From CAVSWT01 sp963782985 (lineage in GTDB: Bacteria; Bacteroidota; Ignavibacteria; Ignavibacteriales; Ignavibacteriaceae): 64,000 nt of DNA. A model generated the notes under the pieces. That model worked only from the letters and a program-made list of their open reading frames with translations, made no database searches and was not told where the DNA came from. The stretch lies in contig CAWALU010000014.1 in assembly GCA_963782985.1 (NCBI GenBank), positions 310,001-374,000 on the forward strand. The letters run 5' to 3'. Every line of letters begins with the position of its first letter. Position 1 is the stretch's first letter. Below, in pieces: positions 25,975 to 34,727 of the stretch. Made by a program: the position numbers and the translations under genes.

Positions 25975-27390
25975 TCAATTTTTCTCCTGACTTTTTAACC
26001 ATTGCCTGTATTCTTTAACTAAGCGAATATGCTGTGAAAAGTTTTTGGCAAATTTATGTCCACCACTTCCATCTGCAACAAAATAAAAATAATCATTTTC
26101 TTCGGGATAGAATACGGAAAGGATGGCGGCTTTGCCCGGATTATTTATTGGGTTAGGCGGAAGCCCGGCATATTTATAAGTGTTATACGGACTTTCAATT
26201 TTTAGATCGTCGTACAACAATCTCTTCCATTTACCATCAGTCGAGTTTTTATTGTTGATGAGATATTGTATTGTTGGATCAGCTTGAAGTTTCATTCCAA
26301 CTCTTAATCTATTAAAATAAACTCCGGCGATGGTCGGCATCTCATCAGTTTTGTTGGTCTCTCCCTGAACAATTGAAGCAAGAGTCAAGTAATTGATGAA
26401 GAGAATATTTTGAGTTCTTTAACATGCCTGCATTAACGAATCATCAATAAAAATTTTAAAAGACGTATAAAGCGAATCCAGCGCTTCTCTGGCAGAGCTA
26501 TGTTGGTACAATAAATATTGCTGTGGCAAAAGATAGCCCATCATTGACGGAGCTTTAATTTTTAATGAATCAAGAATATTTTTATTTGTAGTCAGTGAAA
26601 CAAAAGCAGTAGAATCAACAAATGCTTCTATCTTTAACATTCCGCCAATCCATTCATTCGACTTGCCGTTATAAATTTTTACCGTTCTTAAAAAATCGGC
26701 GCTGCCGTAAAGCAAATAATCAAGTAAATCTAAATAACTTAAACCGTTGGGAATATAAAATCTCCCCGCTCTTAAATTTTTTTCTGCGCCGTAAACAAAC
26801 GCCGCAACCTTAAAATTTGTTTGGCTTGGAATAATTTTTTTTTGATATAAATCTTCGGCAATATCTGATAAGGTTTCTCCCTTTTTTATTTCCACTTTGA
26901 TGGGAGATTTTTCGTTATAATAATTTGGAGTGAAAAAAATGTAGTACAATATTGAAAGCAGAATTACAAAAAAAGAAATAACAATTAATATTTCTTTTCG
27001 TGAAAACAAATTCTTCCAACTAAATTCGTTTTTATATTTTGGAATTTTATGAATTATACCTTTCTCCAATTCATCTTTTTGAATAACCCGCGCTTCATCA
27101 ATAATTCTTTCATAAATTCTTGCCAGCGCCGGCTTACTTAAAGGTTCTTCTACAAAGGAAGAAATTCGATCAGCAATTTGTTTTTCCCTTTCAGGGTTGT
27201 AAGTCGGCAAGTTTAAAGTTCTCTTTATTCTTCCAATAAGTACGGCTTGAAGCGATCTTCTGCTTAATAACTTAACTAACTTTTCATCTATTTTATCAAT
27301 TTCTTCCCGAAGTTCTTCAAGTATTTTATTTCGTTCTTCAATTGAAAGAGAATCGAGTTCATTCTCTATTTTTTTATAAATATTATCCAT
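25975..27390 (-). pseudogene. mltG: Chorismate mutase-MltG (endolytic transglycosylase) fusion, interrupted by an in-frame stop
   Basis: Residues 22-105 are an AroQ-type chorismate mutase. By alignment to the E. coli enzyme, Arg28, Arg45, Lys56, Arg68 and Gln104 correspond to its active-site residues. A membrane helix follows at about 133-153, then an MltG/YceG domain beginning KVEIKKGETLSDIAEDLYQK (LysM-like) and, after the break, LASIVQGETNKTDEMPTIAG with the catalytic Glu. MltG cuts nascent glycan strands in the periplasm, so the mutase part would be cytoplasmic. A TAA at 26419-26421 (codon 324) interrupts the gene. Across it, the +1 frame reads VKELKIFSSSIT, which fits the family better, so two compensating indels are likely. 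A TTG near residue 127 is a possible separate mltG start. Confidence 0.8.
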
Positions 27391-27508
27391 GTTTCGAATC
27401 TAAAAAGATTATTCTGCATAAACTATAATTCAAAAACAAATTCGATTTCAACGCTCATATAATAATTATAATTTTATAATAGTTTTCTCAAAAATTATAT
27501 TTAAAACT

Positions 27509-28522
27509 TTAGCCGAAATAATTTTTTGACAAGCCCGGATACGCGTTCAAATCCAACTCGTTTTTTTGTCCCGCTTCATAAAGCTTCAATCCTCTAAAAG
27601 CTATCATTGCAGCATTGTCTCCGCAAAATTGTAAAGCAGGTATTACTAATTTTTTATCGTATCTATTGGCAAGATTAGAAAATTCACTTCGTAATTTTTT
27701 ATTTGCAGCAACTCCGCCAACCAATGAAATTGATCTAATATCAAAATTATTAATTGCTTTCTCAGATTTTTTAATGAGCGCTTTTACAACGGCATTTTGA
27801 AATGAGGCTGCAATGTCTTCTAAATCATTTTGAGGAATTTTAATTGAAGCAGGATAATTTTTTTGAATGTATCTTAACACTGCAGTTTTTAATCCGCTAA
27901 ACGAAAAATTGTAAGTGTCTTTTAATTCAGCAATTGGGAAATCTATTTTATTTTCATCTCCATTCTCAGAATATTTTTGAATCATCGGACCGCCTGGATA
28001 ACCAAGCCCTATCATTTTTGAAACTTTGTCGAAAGCTTCGCCAGCCGCATCATCCACCGTTGAACCAAGTTTTTTAATTTTGGTAAAGTTTTCAACTAAA
28101 AGCAAAAGCGTATGGCCCCCTGAGACAACCAAAGCCAAATAAGGAAACTCTGGCTTTTCATCCATTAAAAATCCCGAATAAATATGCCCTTCAATATGAT
28201 TGACACCGACAAATGGTTTTTGCAATGAATATGCTAACCCTTTAGCATAAGTTAAACCCACCAGCAGCGCGCCAATTAAGCCCGGACCCGCTGTTGCACA
28301 AATTAAGTCAATGTCATTTAAACTAATATTTGATTTTTGAAGTGCGTCTTTGACAAGTGGATTTATTATTTGAAGGTGCGCTCTGCTGGAAAGTTCCGGT
28401 ACAACGCCGCCATATTTTTTATGAAAATCTTGAGTGGAAATTAAATTTGCCGTGAGCTTACCGTGTGAGATAATAGCGGCGGAAGTTTCATCGCACGAAC
28501 TTTCAATTCCCAAAACATTCAT
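27509..28522 (-). CDS. tsaD: tRNA N6-threonylcarbamoyladenosine transferase TsaD
   Basis: A 337-residue metalloprotein that moves the threonylcarbamoyl group to A37 of ANN-decoding tRNAs. It begins MNVLGIESSCDETSAAII; VNHIEGH gives the iron-binding His pair, VSGGHTLLLL and GEAFDKVSKMIGLGYPGG the nucleotide site, and CGDNAAMIAFRG is near the C-terminus. Length is typical. TsaB and TsaE, its partners, are encoded at 56833-57922, so three of the four t6A genes are in the window (TsaC is not). It follows the proline dehydrogenase gene by nine bases. Confidence 0.96.
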   Translation of the reverse strand: MNVLGIESSCDETSAAIISHGKLTANLISTQDFHKKYGGVVPELSSRAHLQIINPLVKDALQKSNISLNDIDLICATAGPGLIGALLVGLTYAKGLAYSLQKPFVGVNHIEGHIYSGFLMDEKPEFPYLALVVSGGHTLLLLVENFTKIKKLGSTVDDAAGEAFDKVSKMIGLGYPGGPMIQKYSENGDENKIDFPIAELKDTYNFSFSGLKTAVLRYIQKNYPASIKIPQNDLEDIAASFQNAVVKALIKKSEKAINNFDIRSISLVGGVAANKKLRSEFSNLANRYDKKLVIPALQFCGDNAAMIAFRGLKLYEAGQKNELDLNAYPGLSKNYFG

Positions 28523-28531
28523 CGGCGCAAA

Positions 28532-29431
28532 TTAATTAATAGAAAATAAATTTTTAAATATATGTCCGGCAACCTGCGGATTTTCTTTTAGTCGTCTCAT
28601 TGAATATAAATACCATTGCTCGCCGAATGGCACATAAATTCTAATTTTATAACCGTCATTATTAATTTTATCGCGCAAGTCTTCGCGCACGCCCAGCAAC
28701 ATTTGAAATTCAAATTTATCTTTTGAAATATTCATTTCTTTAATCAACTTATAAGCTTCAGTAATTAAATATTCATCGTGAGTTGCAATACCAACATAAT
28801 TTCCGTCTTTAAACATTGCTTTCAAACATTTCAAATAGCTTTCTCTAATTGCCTGCTTATCCTTGTAAGAAATATTCGGCGATTCAACATAAATACCTTT
28901 GCACAACCGATAGTTGGCGCCTTCTTTATTAAGCCTAACTACGTCATCGTAAGTTCTACGCAAATAGGCCTGAACCACTATTCCCACATTCTTAAACTTA
29001 CCGCAAAGCTGTTGGTATAAATTTATTGTGGGATCAGTTAAAGTTGAATCTTCCATATCTAACCGCACAAAATTATTTATACTTTTTGCTTTTTCACACA
29101 GTTCGCTTATTTGTTCAAACGCAAAAACTTCATCCAAACCCAAGCCCATTTGCGAAGGTTTTAACGAAAGATTGGCCATTAATTTATTTTGAACAATCGC
29201 GTCGAGAACTTTTAAAGCTTCCTCTTTAAATATCACCGCTTCTTTTTTATTTTGAATCGCCTCGCCTAAAACATCAAGCGTGGCGTAAATTCCTTTTTGA
29301 TTTAAATTTTTTGTTGTGTTGATGGCGTCTTGTAACTTTTCTCCGGCAATGTATTTTTTGGAGAAGATCCACACAATTGATTTGGGCATCTTTTGAACGA
29401 CCGCCACAATTGCTTTGTTAAATATTGACAA
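28532..29431 (-). CDS. Proline dehydrogenase (monofunctional)
   Basis: A 299-residue FAD enzyme that oxidises proline to pyrroline-5-carboxylate and passes electrons to quinone. VRLDMEDSTLTDPT, AYLRRTYDDV, YRLCKGIYVESP, IATHDEYL, FEFQMLLGVRED and RIYVPFGEQWYLYSMRRLKE are the conserved barrel motifs; the last holds the two Arg that bind the proline carboxylate. It is the short form without the C-terminal P5C dehydrogenase of PutA, and no such gene is nearby. It probably works at the inner face of the membrane. It precedes tsaD on the same strand. Confidence 0.93.
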   Translation of the reverse strand: MSIFNKAIVAVVQKMPKSIVWIFSKKYIAGEKLQDAINTTKNLNQKGIYATLDVLGEAIQNKKEAVIFKEEALKVLDAIVQNKLMANLSLKPSQMGLGLDEVFAFEQISELCEKAKSINNFVRLDMEDSTLTDPTINLYQQLCGKFKNVGIVVQAYLRRTYDDVVRLNKEGANYRLCKGIYVESPNISYKDKQAIRESYLKCLKAMFKDGNYVGIATHDEYLITEAYKLIKEMNISKDKFEFQMLLGVREDLRDKINNDGYKIRIYVPFGEQWYLYSMRRLKENPQVAGHIFKNLFSIN

Positions 29432-29496
29432 ATTTACTCCGTAAAATTTTAACGGTAAATTTAGCTTTAAGCCGATTAGAAATCAATTTTGAAAAT

Positions 29497-30330
29497 TTAG
29501 CTTTTGAAAGTTTTACCTGATCCGTATGTACCGAATTTTTTTATGCTAAGAGAAATTTCATTTAAATGATTTACGGCTAATTTAATTTTATCATCATTTA
29601 AATCTCCGACTAAATCAACATAAAAAATATATTGGAAAGGTTTGTGCGGAATAGGTCTGGATTCAATCTTAAGCAAATCAATATCGCGCAGCGCGAAAAC
29701 GCTTAGCGCTTTAAATAGCGCGCCGGGAATACTTTTAAGCTCAAAGCATAATGAAGATTTTGGATTAGCTATTTTATTGTTGTTTTTCTTTTTGCTGATA
29801 ATTAAAAACCTTGTGAAATTTTCTTCATTATTTTGAATGCTGCTTTTCAAGATTTTCATTTTGTAAATCTCTGCAGCTTCTTTACTCGTAATTGCTGCAG
29901 TTGCTTCACTCTGCTCTTCAATCGCAAGCATTGCGGAACCGGCGGTATCATAAGCAGGAAAAACTTTAGCGCTTTTTAATGAATTAAGAAAATTAGAACA
30001 TTGCCCCAATGCCTGCGGATGAGAATATATCTTTTTTATTTCATTCAGCTTAAATTTTTTAGCCGCAATTAAGTGATGATTAATTTGAAGATTTAATTCG
30101 CCGACAATTGATAACGAATATTTTAAAAGTAAATCGTAAGTTTCAAAGATACTTCCGTACAAAGAGTTTTCAATTGGAATAACTCCATTATTAACAGTTC
30201 CCTTTTTCACTTTTTGAAAAACTTCGTCAAACGAAAAAGAAGGAGAAACAGTTACATTTTCGCCAAAAAATTTTTTTGCGGCGATTTCACTAAATGCGCC
30301 GCGCTCACCTTGGAATGCAGTTTTAATCAT
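29497..30330 (-). CDS. pheA: Prephenate dehydratase (stand-alone, with ACT domain)
   Basis: A 277-residue enzyme converting prephenate to phenylpyruvate in phenylalanine synthesis. FQGERGAFSEIAAKKFFG opens the catalytic domain; GVIPIENSLYGSI and EENFTRFLIISKK (with the conserved Thr-Arg-Phe) complete it. Residues from about 195 form the ACT domain, with the SIPGALFKAL and IESRPIPHKPFQYIFYVD motifs that bind phenylalanine for feedback inhibition. There is no chorismate mutase domain, unlike the fused E. coli PheA. The only mutase domain seen in the window is in the MltG fusion about 2 kb away. Confidence 0.95.
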   Translation of the reverse strand: MIKTAFQGERGAFSEIAAKKFFGENVTVSPSFSFDEVFQKVKKGTVNNGVIPIENSLYGSIFETYDLLLKYSLSIVGELNLQINHHLIAAKKFKLNEIKKIYSHPQALGQCSNFLNSLKSAKVFPAYDTAGSAMLAIEEQSEATAAITSKEAAEIYKMKILKSSIQNNEENFTRFLIISKKKNNNKIANPKSSLCFELKSIPGALFKALSVFALRDIDLLKIESRPIPHKPFQYIFYVDLVGDLNDDKIKLAVNHLNEISLSIKKFGTYGSGKTFKS

Positions 30331-30476
30331 AAATTTAATTGATAAATGATTTTATTGTTTTTATTAGTTTAATTGTTTTTAATTCTTCAACAATAGACAA
30401 TTAAACAATTTAACAATATTCATATTATAAAAATCCATTTAGAATAGTTAATAATAAATCAGCTTTTGATTTTAAA

Positions 30477-31031
30477 TCATTTAATATCAGTCATTATTTT
30501 AAAAATAAAATCAGCGCGCTTCTTTTTTTCTTCATCGGGAATTTGATTTTGATTTCTTTCAGTAAAAGTTTTTTCAGAAAAATTTTTATCCTTCGTTTTT
30601 CTGTCCATTCTAATTTTTTCTTCAGCGGTAATTAGCACAACATAATCAAACATTTCTTCCATATCAGCTTCATAAATTAAAGCGGCTTCCACAAAAATTA
30701 AAGAACTGTTTTTTGAATATTCATTTAAAAGCTCTTGAGTCCTTTCAATTACTTTAGGATGAAGTATAGAATTTATTTTAACCACATTTTTCGGATTTGA
30801 AAAAACTTTTTCCGCTAAAATAATTTTATTAGGCTTACCATCTTTAAATGATTCTTCGCCAAATACTTTTATTATTTTCTGTTTTACTTCACCGTCATTT
30901 GCCAAAATTTCTTTTGAAATATCATCGGCTTTAATTAAAGGAAATCCCTTTGAAGAAAGATATTCACAGAAAGTAGATTTACCGGAACCAATTCCTCCTG
31001 TTATTGCAATTTTAAGTGATTTGTTTTTCAT
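30477..31031 (-). CDS. coaE: Dephospho-CoA kinase
   Basis: A 184-residue P-loop kinase that adds the 3' phosphate in the last step of coenzyme A synthesis. AITGGIGSGKSTFCEYL is the Walker A motif, IKADDISKEIL binds dephospho-CoA, and FVEAALIYEADMEEMFDYVV and the RMDRKTKD lid follow the family pattern. It is slightly short at the C-terminus (usually about 200) but complete in motifs. The next gene on this strand, pheA, is 146 bases away. PanC and CoaX, earlier steps in the same pathway, are at 53.6-55.3 kb. Confidence 0.94.
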   Translation of the reverse strand: MKNKSLKIAITGGIGSGKSTFCEYLSSKGFPLIKADDISKEILANDGEVKQKIIKVFGEESFKDGKPNKIILAEKVFSNPKNVVKINSILHPKVIERTQELLNEYSKNSSLIFVEAALIYEADMEEMFDYVVLITAEEKIRMDRKTKDKNFSEKTFTERNQNQIPDEEKKKRADFIFKIMTDIK

Positions 31032-31266
31032 GGTTCTAAAATAAAAATAAGTTCAATAATAAACGCAAAAATTATTCTTGACACGAATTTTTTAAAATAA
31101 AAAGCTACTTATTCAAAAAATTAATTTGACGATTTGAAAAAGAAGAATTACGTTAGTCTTGACTATTAAGGGAATTGGCGTTGAAACTTAAAAGTATATA
31201 CATTTTCATCTCTCGCTGCAACTTCATCTACCTATTAAACAATTTTCAAAATAAAGGATAGAGGAT

Positions 31267-32183
31267 ATGAAAGCTGCCAATATATTTATAATCTTTGTTG
31301 CTTTATCCATCAGCTTATATTCACAAATTGACACTTCAAGAAAAGAATTCTATCCGCTTAAAGTAGGGAACTTATGGCAGTACTTTAGTTATGAGTTTAA
31401 TCAAACATTGACGTTAAAAATTATTGAAGATACAACATTTGAAGGGTATACATATTATAGGGTTGATGGAGGAGGTCTTCGTACAATATATCCTTACATG
31501 AGGATAGATTCACTAATGAGAGTTCAAAACCATAGAGGTGCACCTACAGCAGGAGATAGTTGCGGTGGCAATACACCTTATGAACTTAGTATATATCATT
31601 TAGCTGAGCAGGATAGTGCAATTTGGGAAATTTGTGAAGATTTTAATGGGTTCCTCGGTACACCCCTTATCCGCTTCAATTATATATCTACCCTAAATAT
31701 ATTTAGCCAGCAGCGTGAAGTAATGTATTTTAATTTTGGCAGTGCACATCCTGATGAAGATACAGCTTGGACTCATGGAGCAACATTGGCAAAAGGAATA
31801 GGAGTAATTGAAGAACGTTATTTTGAGGGGGGATATTCTATTTTGCAAGGAGCTATTATTGATGGAGTAAAATATGGTACTGTTGTTTCGGTTGATGAAT
31901 TTTCTGAAACTCTTCCGCAAGAGTTAGTACTTTATCAAAATTATCCAAATCCATTCAATCCAACAACTAAAATTAGGTATGAAATTTCAAAAACAGACGG
32001 AATGTAAATCTTAAAGTAATAAATATACTTGGGGAAGATGTAGAAGTTCTTTTAAATGAAATAAAATATCCGGGGAGCTATGAAGTTGAATTCAACGCGT
32101 CAAAACTAAGCAGCGGTGTTTATATTTCTGTCTTCAAGCAAACAAAGCACAGATTGATACGCAATATGCTTCTAATTAAATAA
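31267..32183 (+). pseudogene. Secreted protein with T9SS C-terminal sorting domain, frameshifted near the end
   Basis: The protein starts with a signal peptide (residues 1-18, ending LYSQ). A domain of unknown function follows, with YPLKVGNLWQYFSYEF, a start often seen in Ignavibacteria secreted proteins. From residue 218 a type A sorting domain begins, LYQNYPNPFNPTTKIRYEI. The frame then ends at a TGTAA stop near 32007. One base missing from the five-A run at about 31990 explains this: the next frame reads NVNLKVINILGEDVEVLL and FNASKLSSGVYISVFKQ and ends at 32183, exactly the rest of the domain. Repaired length is about 305 residues. The cargo would be exported across the outer membrane by T9SS, but its activity is unknown. 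Confidence 0.83.
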
Positions 32184-32205
32184 TTCACTGTAAAACCAAC
32201 ACCAA

Positions 32206-32239
32206 TAAAAAAAACCTCCAAGTTTAAAAACCTGGAGGT
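32206..32239 (-). terminator. Rho-independent terminator of rny
   Basis: On the minus strand, ACCTCCA (32233-32239) pairs with TGGAGGT (32214-32220) around a T/A-rich loop and is followed by eight T residues. It lies 27 bases after the rny stop codon. Confidence 0.9.
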
Positions 32240-32265
32240 CGTCTTAAATTAAAAAAAATTAAATT

Positions 32266-33828
32266 TTATTTAGCGTAACTAATTTTTCTTACCTCTCTAA
32301 TTACGGTAACTTTTATTTGTCCGGGATATTCCATTTCACCTTCAATCTTTGCTGCTATATCTTGAGAAAGTTTATCAGCGACAATATCGTCAATCTTGTC
32401 ATGTTCAACAACAACTCTAATTTCACGTCCGGCTTGAATTGCATAAGTTTTTGCAACGCCTTCAAAAGATTTTGCCAGCGCTTCAAGCGTTTCTAATCTT
32501 TTAACATAGCCTTCAAGAGGTTCTCTACGAGCGCCGGGACGGGCACCGCTGATTGCATCAGCAGCCTGAACTAACGGCGCAATGGGGTGTTCCATTTCAA
32601 TATCTTCATGATGAGAACCAACTGCATTGGCTACAATTGCGTTTTCTTTATACTTTTTACATAAATCATAACCAATCAATGCGTGAGGACCTTCAACAGT
32701 TTTATCAACAGTTTTGCCTACGTCGTGCAGCAGACCGGCGCGTTTAGCAATGCTAACATCCAGACCTAATTCAGACGCCATTATGCCCGTAAGAAATCCA
32801 ACTTCAACGCTATGTTGAAGAAGGTTTTGTCCATAGCTTGAACGATATCTCATTCTTCCGATATGTTTAATTAATTCGGGATGCATGTTATGAAGACCAA
32901 GTTGCAAGATTGTGTTTTCGCCTTCACGAATCATTTCCTCTTCAAGCTCCTGCTGAACCTTTTCTACAACTTCCTCAATTCTGGCGGGATGAATTCTTCC
33001 ATCGGCAATTAATCTTTCGAGGGAAACTTTGGCAATTTCTCTTCTGAATTGATCAAATGAAGAAAGTATAACTGCTTCCGGGGTATCGTCAACAATTACA
33101 TCAACGCCGGTGGCGGCTTCAAACGCGCGAATGTTTCTCCCCTCTTTACCAATAATTCTTCCCTTCATATCGTCATTCTGAATTTGAACTACTGAAACTG
33201 TAGTTTCAATTGAATGATCAGCGGCTGTTCTTTGGATTGCCTGCACAATAATTTTTTGGGCTTCTTTTTTTGCATCTGATTTAGCGTGATCATGAATTTC
33301 TTTAACTGATTGAGCGCTGTCAATTTTTGCTTGATAAACCATATTATCCATAAGCATTTTTTTTGCGTCATCAGCAGTCATCCCCGAAATTTTTTCAAGC
33401 TTTGTATTTTGTTCTTGTTCGAGTTTTTGAGCTTCTATTAATTTACTGTCTAAATCTTTTTTTTGCGCTAAAAATTCTTTTTCAAATTGCTTGTTTTCTC
33501 TTTCTTTTTTAATTACTAAATCAAATTTCTTTTCGATATTTTCTTCACGCGTTGAAAGCTGTTTTTCCAAATTTGATATTTTTTGTCTTTTCTGATTTAC
33601 TTCGCCATCGAACTCAATTTTTTTCTTATACCACTCATCTTTTACTTCCAGCAGTTTTTCGCGTTTAGTATTATTAGCTTCTTTTTGTGCGTCTTCAATA
33701 ATTTGCTTAGCTCTTTCTTCAGCAACAACTTTGCTATTCTTTCCGGATTTAGAGTTAATCATCCACCCTAAAAAAAAGAATAATATCGAAAGGATAATGC
33801 CCATCGTTATTAACAGAAAGGGATCCAT
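32266..33828 (-). CDS. rny: Ribonuclease Y
   Basis: A 520-residue membrane-anchored endoribonuclease that starts mRNA decay. Residues 5-22 form the N-terminal membrane helix. A long charged coiled coil follows (about 30-190). A KH domain has IGKEGRNIRAFEAATGVDV at about 225, and an HD domain has GLLHDVGK and VGSHHEDIEM (metal His and Asp). Length is normal. It is last in the long cluster thrS to rny and is separated from zapA by a 260-base region that holds a probable structured RNA. Confidence 0.96.
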   Translation of the reverse strand: MDPFLLITMGIILSILFFFLGWMINSKSGKNSKVVAEERAKQIIEDAQKEANNTKREKLLEVKDEWYKKKIEFDGEVNQKRQKISNLEKQLSTREENIEKKFDLVIKKERENKQFEKEFLAQKKDLDSKLIEAQKLEQEQNTKLEKISGMTADDAKKMLMDNMVYQAKIDSAQSVKEIHDHAKSDAKKEAQKIIVQAIQRTAADHSIETTVSVVQIQNDDMKGRIIGKEGRNIRAFEAATGVDVIVDDTPEAVILSSFDQFRREIAKVSLERLIADGRIHPARIEEVVEKVQQELEEEMIREGENTILQLGLHNMHPELIKHIGRMRYRSSYGQNLLQHSVEVGFLTGIMASELGLDVSIAKRAGLLHDVGKTVDKTVEGPHALIGYDLCKKYKENAIVANAVGSHHEDIEMEHPIAPLVQAADAISGARPGARREPLEGYVKRLETLEALAKSFEGVAKTYAIQAGREIRVVVEHDKIDDIVADKLSQDIAAKIEGEMEYPGQIKVTVIREVRKISYAK

Positions 33829-33859
33829 TTTTCCTCCAGTATTGGGTTATGAAAATAAA

Positions 33860-34080
33860 ACCGCATCTGCCAGCCACCGATTACATTAGGAAAAACCCTA
33901 AGTAAGTCAGTTTGGGAGATCGCTCAAGCGCTTTTTGCTTCCACTGTCTTAATCAATTTAACCGAAGCTAAATTTTTCAGAATCCTACCGAAATAGGATG
34001 AGGCCTGCAATAGACGCCCAAAGTCAAAATCCCTATTAAATGATGTTAGTTTTTCATTTTGTAAGGACTGACAGAGCGGT
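33860..34080 (-). ncRNA. ssrS: Candidate 6S RNA between zapA and rny
   Basis: No frame is open in this 221-base stretch, but its ends pair on the minus strand: ACCGC (34076-34080) with GCGGT (33860-33864), then CTGTCAG (34068-34074) with CTGGCAG (33867-33873). An apical hairpin ATCCTA/TAGGAT lies at 33982-33999. A long, closed, mostly helical RNA of about 200 bases just downstream of zapA is the usual place and form of 6S RNA, which mimics a promoter and binds RNA polymerase. A T-rich run follows the closing stem. Identity is inferred from position and shape; a rny leader structure is the alternative. Confidence 0.6.
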
Positions 34081-34088
34081 ATATAAAA

Positions 34089-34385
34089 TTAGGATGGTTC
34101 TGACATGAGAGGATCGTTAAGAAGAAGCTTAAGTTTTTTTATTTTATCTGAGGCCTGAATTACAAACTCTCTGTTTTTATTTTTTTCTAAAAATAAATCA
34201 TAAGCAATATTTAAACAAGCAATAATTGCAATAGTTTGCGCTGGTTGATCCGGAAGCTCGTCTTTAGTTTCTTCCATAACTTTATTAACATAAACAGCCA
34301 GTTCTTTGGCTATTTCTTCATTTTCAACCAATAAGGAATATTCTTTATCAAATATTTTTATTTTAAGCTTTTTCTTTTCACTCAT
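34089..34385 (-). CDS. zapA: Cell division protein ZapA
   Basis: A 98-residue protein that bundles FtsZ filaments at the division ring. KLKIKIFDKEYSLLVENEE is the N-terminal globular domain of the family. VNKVMEETKDELPDQPAQTI then leads into a C-terminal helix. Length is typical for ZapA (about 100). It lies 30 bases after a short coiled-coil gene and upstream of the 6S-like RNA and rny, an arrangement also seen in related phyla. Confidence 0.85.
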   Translation of the reverse strand: MSEKKKLKIKIFDKEYSLLVENEEIAKELAVYVNKVMEETKDELPDQPAQTIAIIACLNIAYDLFLEKNKNREFVIQASDKIKKLKLLLNDPLMSEPS

Positions 34386-34415
34386 TTATGTCATTCCATC
34401 TAACGTTCAATATAT

Positions 34416-34727
34416 TTAAGAACTTAAATGATAATCAATTTTTGAAATTAAACTTTGTATCTTAGTTTTTAAGGTCTCTCGCTCCTTTGTATTTAATAGA
34501 TTTATAAATTGCCCCTCGCTGTCATTTTTAAAATTTTCAAATTCTGAATCCAGATCTTTTAATTTTTGATTAAGCTTCAAATTTTCTTTTTGAACGTCTT
34601 TTAAAAGATCTTCAACTTCGGCATTTCTAATTAAAATATCTTTATATTTATTTTTAATGATAGCCGCTTGAGATTCTAGTCCGCCTAAATCACTTAAAAT
34701 GATTTGGTATTTTGATAATTCCGACAA
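34416..34727 (-). CDS. Small coiled-coil protein of unknown function
   Basis: A 103-residue protein, almost entirely predicted coiled coil (heptad-like Leu/Lys/Glu repeats such as VEDLLKDVQKENLKLNQKLK), without signal peptide or enzymatic motif. Its stop is 30 bases before zapA, and its start directly follows the pheT stop codon. By position and type it may work with ZapA as a ZapB-like division factor, but this is inference only. Confidence 0.7.
   Translation of the reverse strand: MSELSKYQIILSDLGGLESQAAIIKNKYKDILIRNAEVEDLLKDVQKENLKLNQKLKDLDSEFENFKNDSEGQFINLLNTKERETLKTKIQSLISKIDYHLSS

Noticed and set aside
26419..26421. Recoded stop codon (selenocysteine or pyrrolysine) in MltG
   Set aside because: The stop is TAA, which is not used for either, and a frame shift on both sides explains the data better.
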